64,000 nt of DNA. Source: an uncultured Sphingomonas sp. Its GTDB lineage: Bacteria; Pseudomonadota; Alphaproteobacteria; Sphingomonadales; Sphingomonadaceae. The position numbers and the translations under genes were made by a program. The notes below the pieces were generated by a model. The model was not told where the DNA came from. It did no database searches and saw only the letters and a list, made by a program, of their open reading frames with translations. Positions 38,148 to 48,017 of the stretch are shown piece by piece. The stretch is taken from positions 1 through 64,000 of the forward strand of contig NZ_CAJYVU010000175.1 of assembly GCF_913778135.1 (NCBI RefSeq), written 5' to 3'. Position 1 is the first letter of the stretch. Each line of letters begins with the position of its first letter.

Positions 38148-39029
38148 TCAGGCGTCAAGGTGGCGATGAAGGAACGCGAGCGTGCGCGACCATGCGAGGT
38201 CGGCGGCGGCCTTGTCGTAGCGCTGCGCCGAGGTGTCGTTGTTGAACGCGTGGTCGACGTTCGGGTAGGTATAAGCCTCGACCGGCTTTCGCGCCGCCTT
38301 CAACGCCGCGACCCACGGCTCGCCGGTCTGTGCAACGCGCGCATCCTTGCCGGCATAGTGAAGCAGTAACGGTGCCGAGACCTTGACCGCCTCCGCCGGA
38401 TCGGGCGCGGGGCCGTAGTAGGCGACACCGGCGCTCAACCGGTCGCCCGCCGCAATCGCGACGCGGTTGACGAGCGCGCCGCCCCAGCAGAAGCCGATCA
38501 CCCCGACCCGCGTCGGTGGCGTGCCCGTGCCCGCGAAATGACGCACCACGCCCGCGGCCTCGCCGACGATCGTGTCGAGGTTCGCTGCACCGATTATCTC
38601 GCGCGCGCGGTCCTCGTCCGTCGGCGTGCCACCCGCGTCGGAAAGGAAATCGGGCGCCACCGCGAAGAACCCGGCGAGCGCGACGCGCCGCGCGACATCC
38701 TGAATGTGCGGGGTCAGCCCGCGGTTCTCGTGGAACACCAGCACGGTCACAGTCGGACGCTTGCCGCGTGGGGTCGCGATATAGCCCTTGATCGGCTTGC
38801 CACCGGCGATGGGTATGCCCGCGTCGGGGAAGGTCTTCAGCCTTTTGTCATCGGGCGCGACGATCGCGGCGGCCGCGGGCGAGGCAGCGATGCCGCCGAT
38901 CAATACCTCGGCGGCGAGCGCGCTGCCGGTCAGCAGCGTCATCTCGCGCAGCAGCGTGCGCCGGTCGTGATGGTCGTGGGTGAAGCGGTCGTAGATCGCG
39001 ACCGCGCGGTCGCGGATGTAGTCGGTCAT
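38148..39029 (-). CDS. Dienelactone hydrolase family protein
   Basis: GVIGFCWGGALVNRVA nucleophile elbow, YTYPNVDHAFNNDTS. Confidence 0.9.
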   Translation of the reverse strand: MTDYIRDRAVAIYDRFTHDHHDRRTLLREMTLLTGSALAAEVLIGGIAASPAAAAIVAPDDKRLKTFPDAGIPIAGGKPIKGYIATPRGKRPTVTVLVFHENRGLTPHIQDVARRVALAGFFAVAPDFLSDAGGTPTDEDRAREIIGAANLDTIVGEAAGVVRHFAGTGTPPTRVGVIGFCWGGALVNRVAIAAGDRLSAGVAYYGPAPDPAEAVKVSAPLLLHYAGKDARVAQTGEPWVAALKAARKPVEAYTYPNVDHAFNNDTSAQRYDKAAADLAWSRTLAFLHRHLDA

Positions 39030-39100
39030 GCTCGTCTCCTGCGCGTCAGGCGAGAGACGAGCCGCGCTTAGCCAGTTGCCAAGCCGCTAAACCGGACGGA

Positions 39101-39433
39101 TCAGGCCTTCTCCAGCGTGCATTGCAGCGGATGCTGATGCTGGCGTGCGAAGTCCATCACCTGACCGACCTTGGTCTCCGCGACCTCGTAGGAGAAGACG
39201 CCGCACACTCCGACGCCCTTCTGGTGGACGTGGAGCATGACGCGCGTCGCTTCCTCCGCGTTCATGCGGAAGAAGCGTTGCAGGCACAGCACGACGAACT
39301 CCATCGGCGTATAATCGTCGTTGAGCATCAGCACGCGGTACGGCGTCGGCTTCTTCGTCTTGGCGCGCGTGCGCGTGGCGATGCCGACGCCGGTGCCTTC
39401 GCCGTCGGAGTCGTCACCGCGCCGCTCGGCCAT
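39101..39433 (-). CDS. clpS: ATP-dependent Clp protease adaptor ClpS
   Basis: [58 protein letters not shown]. Confidence 0.96.
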   Translation of the reverse strand: MAERRGDDSDGEGTGVGIATRTRAKTKKPTPYRVLMLNDDYTPMEFVVLCLQRFFRMNAEEATRVMLHVHQKGVGVCGVFSYEVAETKVGQVMDFARQHQHPLQCTLEKA

Positions 39434-39524
39434 GAGCAGCGGTGTCAGGGATCGTTGATCGGTTATCACGCGCACGCCGCAAAATATGGCAACACCGCGC
39501 CCGAGGGCAAGGCCCGCGGACACG

Positions 39525-39557
39525 AAAAGGGCGGCCGGGCATCTCGCCCAGCCGCCC
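39525..39557 (-). terminator. Rho-independent terminator of phasin gene
   Basis: On minus strand GGGCGGCTGGGC GAGAT GCCCGGCCGCCC TTTT. Confidence 0.85.
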
Positions 39558-39579
39558 CTTCCTGCATTCGATCGATCAA

Positions 39580-40248
39580 TCAGGCGGCGGTGCGCACCTT
39601 CTCGGCGGCGATCGCGACGCGGTTCTGGATAGGCTGCGCGATCTCGCCGACGAGCTTCAGTGTCGCCTCGGTCGAGCGCGAGGTCTCGGCAACCAGCGCG
39701 TCCATCGAGCTGCGCAGATACTCGCCCTGCAGCTTGAACAGGTCGGCGGGCGAGCGAACCTCGGCCATCGACTTCAGCGTCTGCACGGTCGCGTCGAACG
39801 ACTGCTTGGCGAAGGCAGCGCGCGCCTGCGCCATGGCTTCCATGCCCTTGAACGCGACGCGGGTCGACTCGACCATCGCCTCGACGTTGCCCTGACCGAA
39901 GGCGGTCATGTCGGCGAACGCCTGCTTGCCCTTGCCCATCGCGTCCTCGGCCTTCGCCTGCATCGTCTCGGCGGTGTTCTGCATCGTGTCGGTCATGGTG
40001 TGATCCTCCTGGCTGGCGGGTGCCGTCGCTGCGGCAGTCGGTTGGTCGTCACTGGAATTGGAAGCGTCTGTCGTCGAAGCGGCTTCTTCGATCGGCAAGT
40101 GCGCGATGGCTTCGATGACTTCGTCGATCGGCTTGTCGGCAAAGGGCGTTGCCGCAACCGCCTCAACCCCGGCGGCGAACGGCACCGCAACAGTCGCGTT
40201 CTTGGACGCACGCGATGTCCGCTTCGGCTTGATGGTCGACTCGGCCAA
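39580..40248 (-). CDS. Phasin family protein (TTG start; alternative ATG start at 39996)
   Basis: Phasin-type helices [62 protein letters not shown]; downstream of phaC. Confidence 0.85.
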   Translation of the reverse strand: MAESTIKPKRTSRASKNATVAVPFAAGVEAVAATPFADKPIDEVIEAIAHLPIEEAASTTDASNSSDDQPTAAATAPASQEDHTMTDTMQNTAETMQAKAEDAMGKGKQAFADMTAFGQGNVEAMVESTRVAFKGMEAMAQARAAFAKQSFDATVQTLKSMAEVRSPADLFKLQGEYLRSSMDALVAETSRSTEATLKLVGEIAQPIQNRVAIAAEKVRTAA

Positions 40249-40267
40249 GACGCTTCCTCACCTTTCC

Positions 40268-40329
40268 TTGCTGCACTGCACAATAATGCACGCGAGCGGC
40301 CGGTTCAAGCCTATTGTGCGTTGCAGCAA
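40268..40329. promoter_or_regulatory. Paired TTGTGCRKTGCAGCAA inverted repeat, candidate PhaR-type operator
   Basis: Left arm TTGCTGCACTGCACAATA and right arm TATTGTGCGTTGCAGCAA are reverse complements at 16/18 positions. Confidence 0.6.
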
Positions 40330-40334
40330 AAACG

Positions 40335-42050
40335 TCAGCGCTGGCGCACGTAGCTCCCGGGGGCGGGCTCGATCGCCTCCAACGCGCCCTCGCCCGGCTG
40401 GCGCGCGTCGACCGCTTCCACCGTCTCTGCGCCGTGACAGCGCAGCCAGGCGATCCAATCGGGCCACCAGCTTCCTTTCGTCTCGCACGCCCGCGCGACA
40501 AAGTCGGCAAGCGTTTCGGGTGGGGCCGCATCGTCGTCGAGCGTCCAGTGCTGGTATTTGTTGGCGGCGGGCGGGTTGACCACGCCCGCGATATGCCCCG
40601 ATCCGGCGAGCACGAAGCGCGTCGGGCCGCGAAACTGCCGCGTCAGCTCCCACACGCTCTCCGCCGGCGCGATATGATCCTCGCGCCCCGCCTGAATGTA
40701 GGTCGGGGTCTCGACACGGTTGAGGTCGAGCGGCGTGCCGTTCACCGACAACCGGCCGGGCTCGACCAGCAGGTTGTCGCGGTACAGGTCGGTCAGGTAG
40801 CTGTGGTGCCAGCCTGCGGGCAGGTTGGTCACGTCGCCGTTCCAGTGCAGCAGGTCGAAGGCGGCGTAATCCTTCCCCAGCAGGTAGTTGTTGGTGACGT
40901 AATTCCAGATCAGGTCGCGTCCGCGCAGCAGGTTGAACGTCGCGGCCATGTAGCGACCGTCGAGGAAGCCCTCGGGCGACAGCGAGCGGATCAGCGCCAG
41001 TTGCTCGTCGTTGACGAAATGCTTGAGCTCGCCCGCGTTGGCGAAATCGACCTGGGCGGTGAAGAAGGTCGCGCTCCTGACCTTCTCTGCCTCGCCACGC
41101 GCGGCGAGAAAGGCGAGCGTGGCGGCGAGCGTCGTGCCCGCGACGCAGTAACCGATCGCGTGAACGTCCGCGACACCCAGCAGGTCGCGGATCGTGTCGA
41201 CCGCATCGACCTGCGCGGCGACGTAATCGTCCCAGGTTACGTCGGCCATCGTCGCATCGGCCGACTTCCACGACACCATGAACACGCTGACGCCCTGCTC
41301 GACCGCCCAGCGGATGAAGCTCTTCTCGGGTGAAAGATCGAGGATGTAGAAGCGGTTGATCCACGGCGGGAAGATAACCAGCGGCGTTTCCAGCACGCGC
41401 TCGGTCGTCGGCGCATAGTGGATCAGCTCGTACAGGCGCGTCCGCTTCACCACCTGTCCGGGCGTGGTCGCGATGTTGCGGCCGAGCTCGAACGCGGTCG
41501 CATCAGTGTGGGTCAACTGCCCGCGGCCGAGGTCGGCGGCGAGGTTCTGCATCCCCTTGACCAGGTTCTGACCGTTGGTGGCAAGCGCTTCCTGCATCAC
41601 CTGCGGATTGGTGAAGGGGAAGTTCGACGGACTCATCGCCTCGACGAAGCCGCGCGCGGCGAAGCGTATTTGCGCGCGCTGCGCCTCGTCGACACCGTCG
41701 AGCGCGTCGACGCCGCGCATCAGGTGATCGGACAGGAGGGCGTAGCTCTGGCGAATCCAGTCGAACGCCGGGCTGCGCCATGCCTCGTCGGCGAACCGCT
41801 TGTCCTTCTCCGGCGCGCGCTCCTCCGCGGGCGGCGCCATGAAGCGCTCCCACAGGCCCAGCTGGTCGCGCCAGAAATCGGCCACCTGCCTTGCTGCCTG
41901 TTTCTGCGCGACGCCGGGCAGCGCACTGCTCGCCTCGACCATCGCTGCCTGCGCCTGCGTCATCAGCGCGGTCCACTGCTCGACCGCCAGCGCGGCAGGC
42001 GACCTGCTTACGCCGTCTCCGGTTCCGGCGTTGCTCGATCGATCGGCCAC
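40335..42050 (-). CDS. phaC: Class I poly(3-hydroxyalkanoate) synthase (GTG start)
   Basis: PPWINRFYILDLSPEKSFIRWAVEQGVSVFMVSW, GYCVAGT lipase-like box, GSGHIAGVVNPP. Confidence 0.95.
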   Translation of the reverse strand: MADRSSNAGTGDGVSRSPAALAVEQWTALMTQAQAAMVEASSALPGVAQKQAARQVADFWRDQLGLWERFMAPPAEERAPEKDKRFADEAWRSPAFDWIRQSYALLSDHLMRGVDALDGVDEAQRAQIRFAARGFVEAMSPSNFPFTNPQVMQEALATNGQNLVKGMQNLAADLGRGQLTHTDATAFELGRNIATTPGQVVKRTRLYELIHYAPTTERVLETPLVIFPPWINRFYILDLSPEKSFIRWAVEQGVSVFMVSWKSADATMADVTWDDYVAAQVDAVDTIRDLLGVADVHAIGYCVAGTTLAATLAFLAARGEAEKVRSATFFTAQVDFANAGELKHFVNDEQLALIRSLSPEGFLDGRYMAATFNLLRGRDLIWNYVTNNYLLGKDYAAFDLLHWNGDVTNLPAGWHHSYLTDLYRDNLLVEPGRLSVNGTPLDLNRVETPTYIQAGREDHIAPAESVWELTRQFRGPTRFVLAGSGHIAGVVNPPAANKYQHWTLDDDAAPPETLADFVARACETKGSWWPDWIAWLRCHGAETVEAVDARQPGEGALEAIEPAPGSYVRQR

Positions 42051-42164
42051 CCGCGTCTCTCCCGTCTGTTGCCCGCCGACGTTGCTTATCTTTGCCGCCG
42101 CGAAGCAGAACCGCATTTGGTATCTAGCGTCGTTCACCTTTATAGAAAACGCGCGAAAGGGAGC

Positions 42165-43376
<1,212 letters not shown>

Positions 43377-43452
43377 CGCGCTTGGCCTACGATGAAACGA
43401 GCGACCGCGCGGTGAGCGGATCGTCCACGCCGACGGCGGATCGGCTCAAGCG

Positions 43453-44226
43453 ATGACGGTCACCCCGCTCTACTCGCTCGCCGGGGTGCTCGTCGGCATG
43501 CTGGTCGGGCTGACCGGCGTCGGTGGCGGATCGCTGATGACGCCGCTCTTGGTGCTGCTGTTCGGCTTTCACCCGACGACCGCAGTCGGCACCGACCTGC
43601 TCTACGCCTCGGCGACCAAGGCAGTCGGCACCGGCGTCCACGGCTCGCGCGGAACGGTCGACTGGCATGTCGTGCGCCGGCTGGCGTTCGGCAGCATCCC
43701 GGCGACGCTCGCGACGCTGCTGGTGCTCAGCCGCGTGCCCAAGAGCGATACTACAAGCAGCGTGATCGCGCTGATCCTCGGCGTCGCACTGGTGGCGACC
43801 GCGGTGGCGCTGTTCTTCCGCCAGCGGATTGTCGCGCGACTGGCGCCCCGGTTCGAGCGATTGCCCGCGCACCGGCTGGCACAGCTGACCACCTTGCTGG
43901 GCGTGGCGTTGGGGGTGATGGTGTCGCTCACCTCGGTCGGCGCGGGTGCGCTCGGCATGACGGCGCTGCTGATCCTGTACCCGCATCTACCGGTCAAGCG
44001 GCTGGTGGGATCGGACATCGCGCACGCGGTACCGCTGACGCTGATCGCGGGGCTGGGGCATTGGTGGATCGGATCGGTCGATGTGGGACTGCTCGTCTCG
44101 CTGCTGCTCGGATCGGTGCCCGGCATTATCGTCGGCAGCCTGATCGCGACGCGCGTGTCCGACCGCGTCCTCACGCCCGTACTCGCGGTCACGCTGGCGA
44201 TCGTCGGCGTCAGGTTGCTGTTCTGA
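43453..44226 (+). CDS. TauE/SafE (TSUP) family permease
   Basis: LVGLTGVGGGSLMTPLLVLLFGFHPTTAVGTDLLYA duplicated 4-TM topology. Confidence 0.9.
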   Translation: MTVTPLYSLAGVLVGMLVGLTGVGGGSLMTPLLVLLFGFHPTTAVGTDLLYASATKAVGTGVHGSRGTVDWHVVRRLAFGSIPATLATLLVLSRVPKSDTTSSVIALILGVALVATAVALFFRQRIVARLAPRFERLPAHRLAQLTTLLGVALGVMVSLTSVGAGALGMTALLILYPHLPVKRLVGSDIAHAVPLTLIAGLGHWWIGSVDVGLLVSLLLGSVPGIIVGSLIATRVSDRVLTPVLAVTLAIVGVRLLF

Positions 44227-44672
44227 TGCCCGCCACTACCCTATCGACCCGCCCCGGCTTCGCCTTCTCGACCCGCTTCAAGGTCCGCTACGCCGAGATT
44301 GACGGGCAAAAGATCGTCTTCAATTCGCGCTATCTCGAATATGCCGATGTCGCGGTGACCGAATTTTGGGACTGGAGCGGAATCGCGGCGGCGCTCGGCG
44401 ACGAGTGGCGCCACGCCGAGTTCAACGTCCGCCGCACCGAGATCGATTACCTGGCGCCGTTCCGTCTGGGCGACGAGGTCGAGGCGTTCGTGCGGATCGA
44501 GAAGCTCGGCACCACCAGCATCACGAAGCGGTTCGAACTGGCGAACCCTGCGACCGGCACCTTGTGCTGCGCGATCACGATGGTGAGCGTTCACGTCGAT
44601 CTGTCGACCGGCCGCCCCGTGCCGCTGCCGCCGGCGATCCGCGCGCATTTGGAGCATCTGCCGACCGGGTGA
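44226..44672 (+). CDS. Acyl-CoA thioesterase, 4HBT/hotdog fold
   Basis: VRYAEIDGQKIVFNSRYLEYADVAVTEFW; ATG overlaps previous stop. Confidence 0.88.
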   Translation: MPATTLSTRPGFAFSTRFKVRYAEIDGQKIVFNSRYLEYADVAVTEFWDWSGIAAALGDEWRHAEFNVRRTEIDYLAPFRLGDEVEAFVRIEKLGTTSITKRFELANPATGTLCCAITMVSVHVDLSTGRPVPLPPAIRAHLEHLPTG

Positions 44673-44680
44673 TCCCGCGA

Positions 44681-45154
44681 TCAATCGGCGCTCGCCGCCT
44701 GCTCCTCGACGTCGCCGGGCAGCGCCCAGTGCAGGTCGCCCTTGCCAAGCGCGCGGCCGTCGTGGCTCAGCACCGCGACCTGCTGGATCGGACGCCCGTC
44801 ACGCACGTCGACCAGGATCGGGAACGCCGGGCTGCCCGTCTCCCAGCGCTCGCCCCATTGCCTGAGCGCCACCATCGCGGGCAGCAGCGCGAACCCCTTG
44901 TCGGTCAAATTGTAGACGATCTTGCGCCGGTCCTCCGGCACGCTGGCGCGCGCCATGATGCCGTGTTCGACGAAGCGTGCGAGCCGGTTGGCGAGGATGT
45001 TTCGCGCGATACCGAGTTCCTGCTGCAGTTCCTCGAAGTGGTGCAATCCGTTGAAGCTAGCGCGCAGGATCAGGAACGCCCAGCGGTCACCCATCAGCTC
45101 CAACGCCGCGGGCAGCGAGCATTCCGCCAGATTTTCACGCACTTGACCCATCAC
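44681..45154 (-). CDS. HxlR-family transcriptional regulator
   Basis: CSLPAALELMGDRWAFLILRASFNGLHHFEELQQELGIARNILANRLARFVEHGI. Confidence 0.92.
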   Translation of the reverse strand: MMGQVRENLAECSLPAALELMGDRWAFLILRASFNGLHHFEELQQELGIARNILANRLARFVEHGIMARASVPEDRRKIVYNLTDKGFALLPAMVALRQWGERWETGSPAFPILVDVRDGRPIQQVAVLSHDGRALGKGDLHWALPGDVEEQAASAD

Positions 45155-45238
45155 GCATCCTCTTCGCAGCCCAGCCTAGCTCAACGTCAGGGCAGGCTGA
45201 ACCGCTTTTCAACCGCTCCCATATAGGTTTCCGATCGC

Positions 45239-45256
45239 AACTCGCATGTGCGAGTT
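45239..45256. promoter_or_regulatory. Perfect inverted repeat AACTCGCA-TG-TGCGAGTT, candidate HxlR operator
   Basis: 8-2-8 palindrome in the 45155-45323 divergent intergenic region. Confidence 0.6.
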
Positions 45257-45323
45257 TCTTCTTGAAACCGTTCTTTGAAGACAATAGGTAGCGATTCGCA
45301 ACTTCTTTCAACGGAGCCTCCCC

Positions 45324-45659
45324 ATGATCCGTCGCATCGCTTCCGCCCTCATCGCGACCGCCGCCATCATCGGCGCAACCGGCGTGCAGGCACAGGTACC
45401 GGGCTATTATGTCGCCACCCCAGTGGCGAAGGTCGCGAAGACCCGCCTGATCACGCGATCGACCCTGTGGTCGCAGCAGAACGGCGCGTTCGTCGCGTTG
45501 CGCGCACCCGAGCGCGACACGGTACTGTGCCAACTGGTCGCCCGCGATGTCGGCGGATTGTCGTCGTTCGTCGTCGGCGGCAAGGCCTATGATGCCGCGC
45601 AGCTCGACAAGTGCAACGGCAAGGCGGGCCTGGCCGCGCAGAGCGTCGCCGCCAACTGA
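45324..45659 (+). CDS. Small secreted protein, CC_3452-like family
   Basis: Signal peptide MIRRIASALIATAAIIGATGVQA; DTVLCQLVARDVGGLSSFVVGGKAYDAAQLDKCN. Confidence 0.65.
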   Translation: MIRRIASALIATAAIIGATGVQAQVPGYYVATPVAKVAKTRLITRSTLWSQQNGAFVALRAPERDTVLCQLVARDVGGLSSFVVGGKAYDAAQLDKCNGKAGLAAQSVAAN

Positions 45660-45707
45660 TCGACACCCTTTAAGCCATCGCGGCGCCCTCTCCAGCCGCG
45701 AGATCGT

Positions 45708-45746
45708 GAGCCCTGGTCGCAACTCCCGCGACCGGGGCTCTTTTTT
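45708..45746 (+). terminator. Rho-independent terminator
   Basis: GAGCCCTGGTCGC AACTCCC GCGACCGGGGCTC TTTTTT. Confidence 0.92.
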
Positions 45747-45776
45747 GCGCGCTCGATCAGCCAGAGCGAAGCAATT

Positions 45777-47930
45777 GTGTTGCAAAGCAGCAGCCAATCA
45801 CCCCATCGTAGCATTGTGCTCAGACAGTACGAACTGGTCGACCGGGTGCTCGACTACGACCCCGACGCCAACGAGGCGATGCTCAACCGCGCCTATGTCT
45901 TCTCGGTCAACGCGCACGGAACGCAGAAGCGCGCCAACGGCGACCCGTATTTCAGCCACCCGATCGAGGTGGCGGGCATCCTGACCGAGCTGCACCTCGA
46001 CGATGAGACGATCGCGACCGCGATCCTCCACGACACGGTCGAGGACACGGTCGCGACGCCGGAAGAGATCGAGCGCATCTTCGGCGGCAACGTCGCGCGG
46101 CTGGTCGATGGCGTGACCAAGCTGTCGAAGATCGAGGCGCAGACCGAGAGTGAGCGCGCGGCGGAGAACCTGCGCAAGTTTCTGCTCGCCATGTCCGGCG
46201 ACATCCGCGTGCTGCTGGTGAAGCTCGCCGACCGGCTCCACAACATGCGCACGCTGCACTTCATTGCCAAGCCCGAGAAGCGCCGCCGCATCGCCAAGGA
46301 GACGATGGACATCTACGCCCCGCTCGCCGAGCGGATCGGGATGTACGAGTTCATGAAGGAGATGCAGACGCTCGCCTTCCAGCAACTCGAACCGGAAGCC
46401 TACGAGTCGATCACCAAGCGGCTCGCGCTCCTCAACGAGGGCGGCGGCGACCGGATCGCCAAGATTGGCTCGGGCCTCCACCTGCTGCTCGCGCGCAAGG
46501 GGATCGAGGGCGAGGTGTCGGGGCGACAGAAGCACCCGTACAGCATCTGGCGCAAGATGCAGGAGCGCCACATCAGCTTCGAGCAATTGTCGGACATCAT
46601 GGCGTTCCGCGTCATCGTGCCGACGGTCGAGGATTGCTACAAGGCGCTGGGCATCATCCACGGGCGCTGGCCAATGGTGCCGGGACGCTTCAAGGACTTC
46701 ATCTCGACCCCCAAGCGCAATGGCTACCGCTCGCTCCACACCAGTGTGATCCACGCCGAGAACCGTCGCATCGAGATCCAGATTCGCACCGAAGAGATGC
46801 ATGCCGAGGCCGAATACGGCCTCGCCGCGCATTGGGCATACAAACAGGCGGGCGACCATGCCGCCCCCGCCGGACCCGACAATCGCCCGAGCTGGATCGC
46901 CGATCTGGTCGAGATTTTGGACAATGCGGAGACGCCCGAGGAACTGCTCGAGCACACGCGGATGGCGATGTATCAGGATCGCATCTTCGCTTTCACGCCC
47001 AAGGGCGAACTGATCCAGCTGCCCAAGGGCGCCACCCCGATCGACTTCGCCTATGCCGTCCACACCGATCTGGGCGATCAGGCGGTCGGTGCGAAGATCA
47101 ACGGCCGCGTTGTCCCGTTGCGCACTCCGATCGAGAACGGCGATCAGGTCCAGGTGCTGCGATCAAAGGCGCAGGAGCCGCAGGCGAACTGGCTGTCGTT
47201 CGCGATCACCGGAAAGGCGCTGGCCGCGATCCGCCGCCACCTGCGCATCACCGAGCGCGAGCAGTCGATCGCGCTCGGGCGCAAGCTGTTCGACGACATC
47301 GTCCACCGCTTGCCGGCAACCCTCGCCGCCGACGCGATGACCCACGCGCTCGCCCGGTTGAAGCTGCCCGACGAGGGCGCGCTGATGCAGGCGATCGCGC
47401 GCAAGACGCTGACCGACCAGCAGGTGATGGAGGCGCTGATGCCGGGTTCGGCGGGCGCCGATGTCGCGCACGCGCCGCAGTCGAGCGCGATTTCGATCGA
47501 AGGCCTGGCGCCCGGCGTGGCCTATGAGCTGGGCACCTGCTGTCACCCGGTGCCCGGCGACCGCATCGTCGGGTTGCGCCGCCCCGACGCGTCGATCGAG
47601 GTACACGCGATCGATTGCGCGACGCTCGCCGATCTGGCCGAGCGGTCGGAGGAGGAGACCGACTGGATCGACGTCAAATGGGGCAACAAGACCGAGGGTG
47701 CGACCGCGCGCATCTCGGTCGAGGTCAAGAACGAGCCCGGCACGCTCGGCAGCCTCGCCACCATCATCGGCCAGCACAAGGCAAACATCATCAACATCCG
47801 CCTCGACAGCCGCGACACGCAGTTCCACACCAACACGATCGACGTCGAGGTGCATGACGCGCATCAGCTAATGCGCCTGCTCGCAGCACTTCGCGCCGCC
47901 GACATGGTGAACGCCGCCGAACGGGTATGA
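45777..47930 (+). CDS. rsh: Bifunctional (p)ppGpp synthetase/hydrolase, RelA/SpoT homologue (start uncertain)
   Basis: HD hydrolase motif AILHDTVEDT, synthetase STPKRNGYRSLHTSVI, TGS and ACT domains. Confidence 0.96.
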   Translation: MLQSSSQSPHRSIVLRQYELVDRVLDYDPDANEAMLNRAYVFSVNAHGTQKRANGDPYFSHPIEVAGILTELHLDDETIATAILHDTVEDTVATPEEIERIFGGNVARLVDGVTKLSKIEAQTESERAAENLRKFLLAMSGDIRVLLVKLADRLHNMRTLHFIAKPEKRRRIAKETMDIYAPLAERIGMYEFMKEMQTLAFQQLEPEAYESITKRLALLNEGGGDRIAKIGSGLHLLLARKGIEGEVSGRQKHPYSIWRKMQERHISFEQLSDIMAFRVIVPTVEDCYKALGIIHGRWPMVPGRFKDFISTPKRNGYRSLHTSVIHAENRRIEIQIRTEEMHAEAEYGLAAHWAYKQAGDHAAPAGPDNRPSWIADLVEILDNAETPEELLEHTRMAMYQDRIFAFTPKGELIQLPKGATPIDFAYAVHTDLGDQAVGAKINGRVVPLRTPIENGDQVQVLRSKAQEPQANWLSFAITGKALAAIRRHLRITEREQSIALGRKLFDDIVHRLPATLAADAMTHALARLKLPDEGALMQAIARKTLTDQQVMEALMPGSAGADVAHAPQSSAISIEGLAPGVAYELGTCCHPVPGDRIVGLRRPDASIEVHAIDCATLADLAERSEEETDWIDVKWGNKTEGATARISVEVKNEPGTLGSLATIIGQHKANIINIRLDSRDTQFHTNTIDVEVHDAHQLMRLLAALRAADMVNAAERV

Positions 47931-48017
47931 GACGCGCATCAGGCAACGTGTCTTAGCCTCTTGCAACACCGGTGCGGACGATTAGGCTCACTCCCCTGAC
48001 CTTTTCTCGCGCACAGG

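Noticed and set aside
43453-44226. TSUP permease as sulfite/sulfate exporter belonging to the sulfatase system
   Set aside because: 11 kb away among core genes, no shared motif, family has many substrates; link not supported
45798-47063. 421-aa minus-strand ORF opposite rsh
   Set aside because: Shadow ORF; rsh motifs unequivocal on + strand
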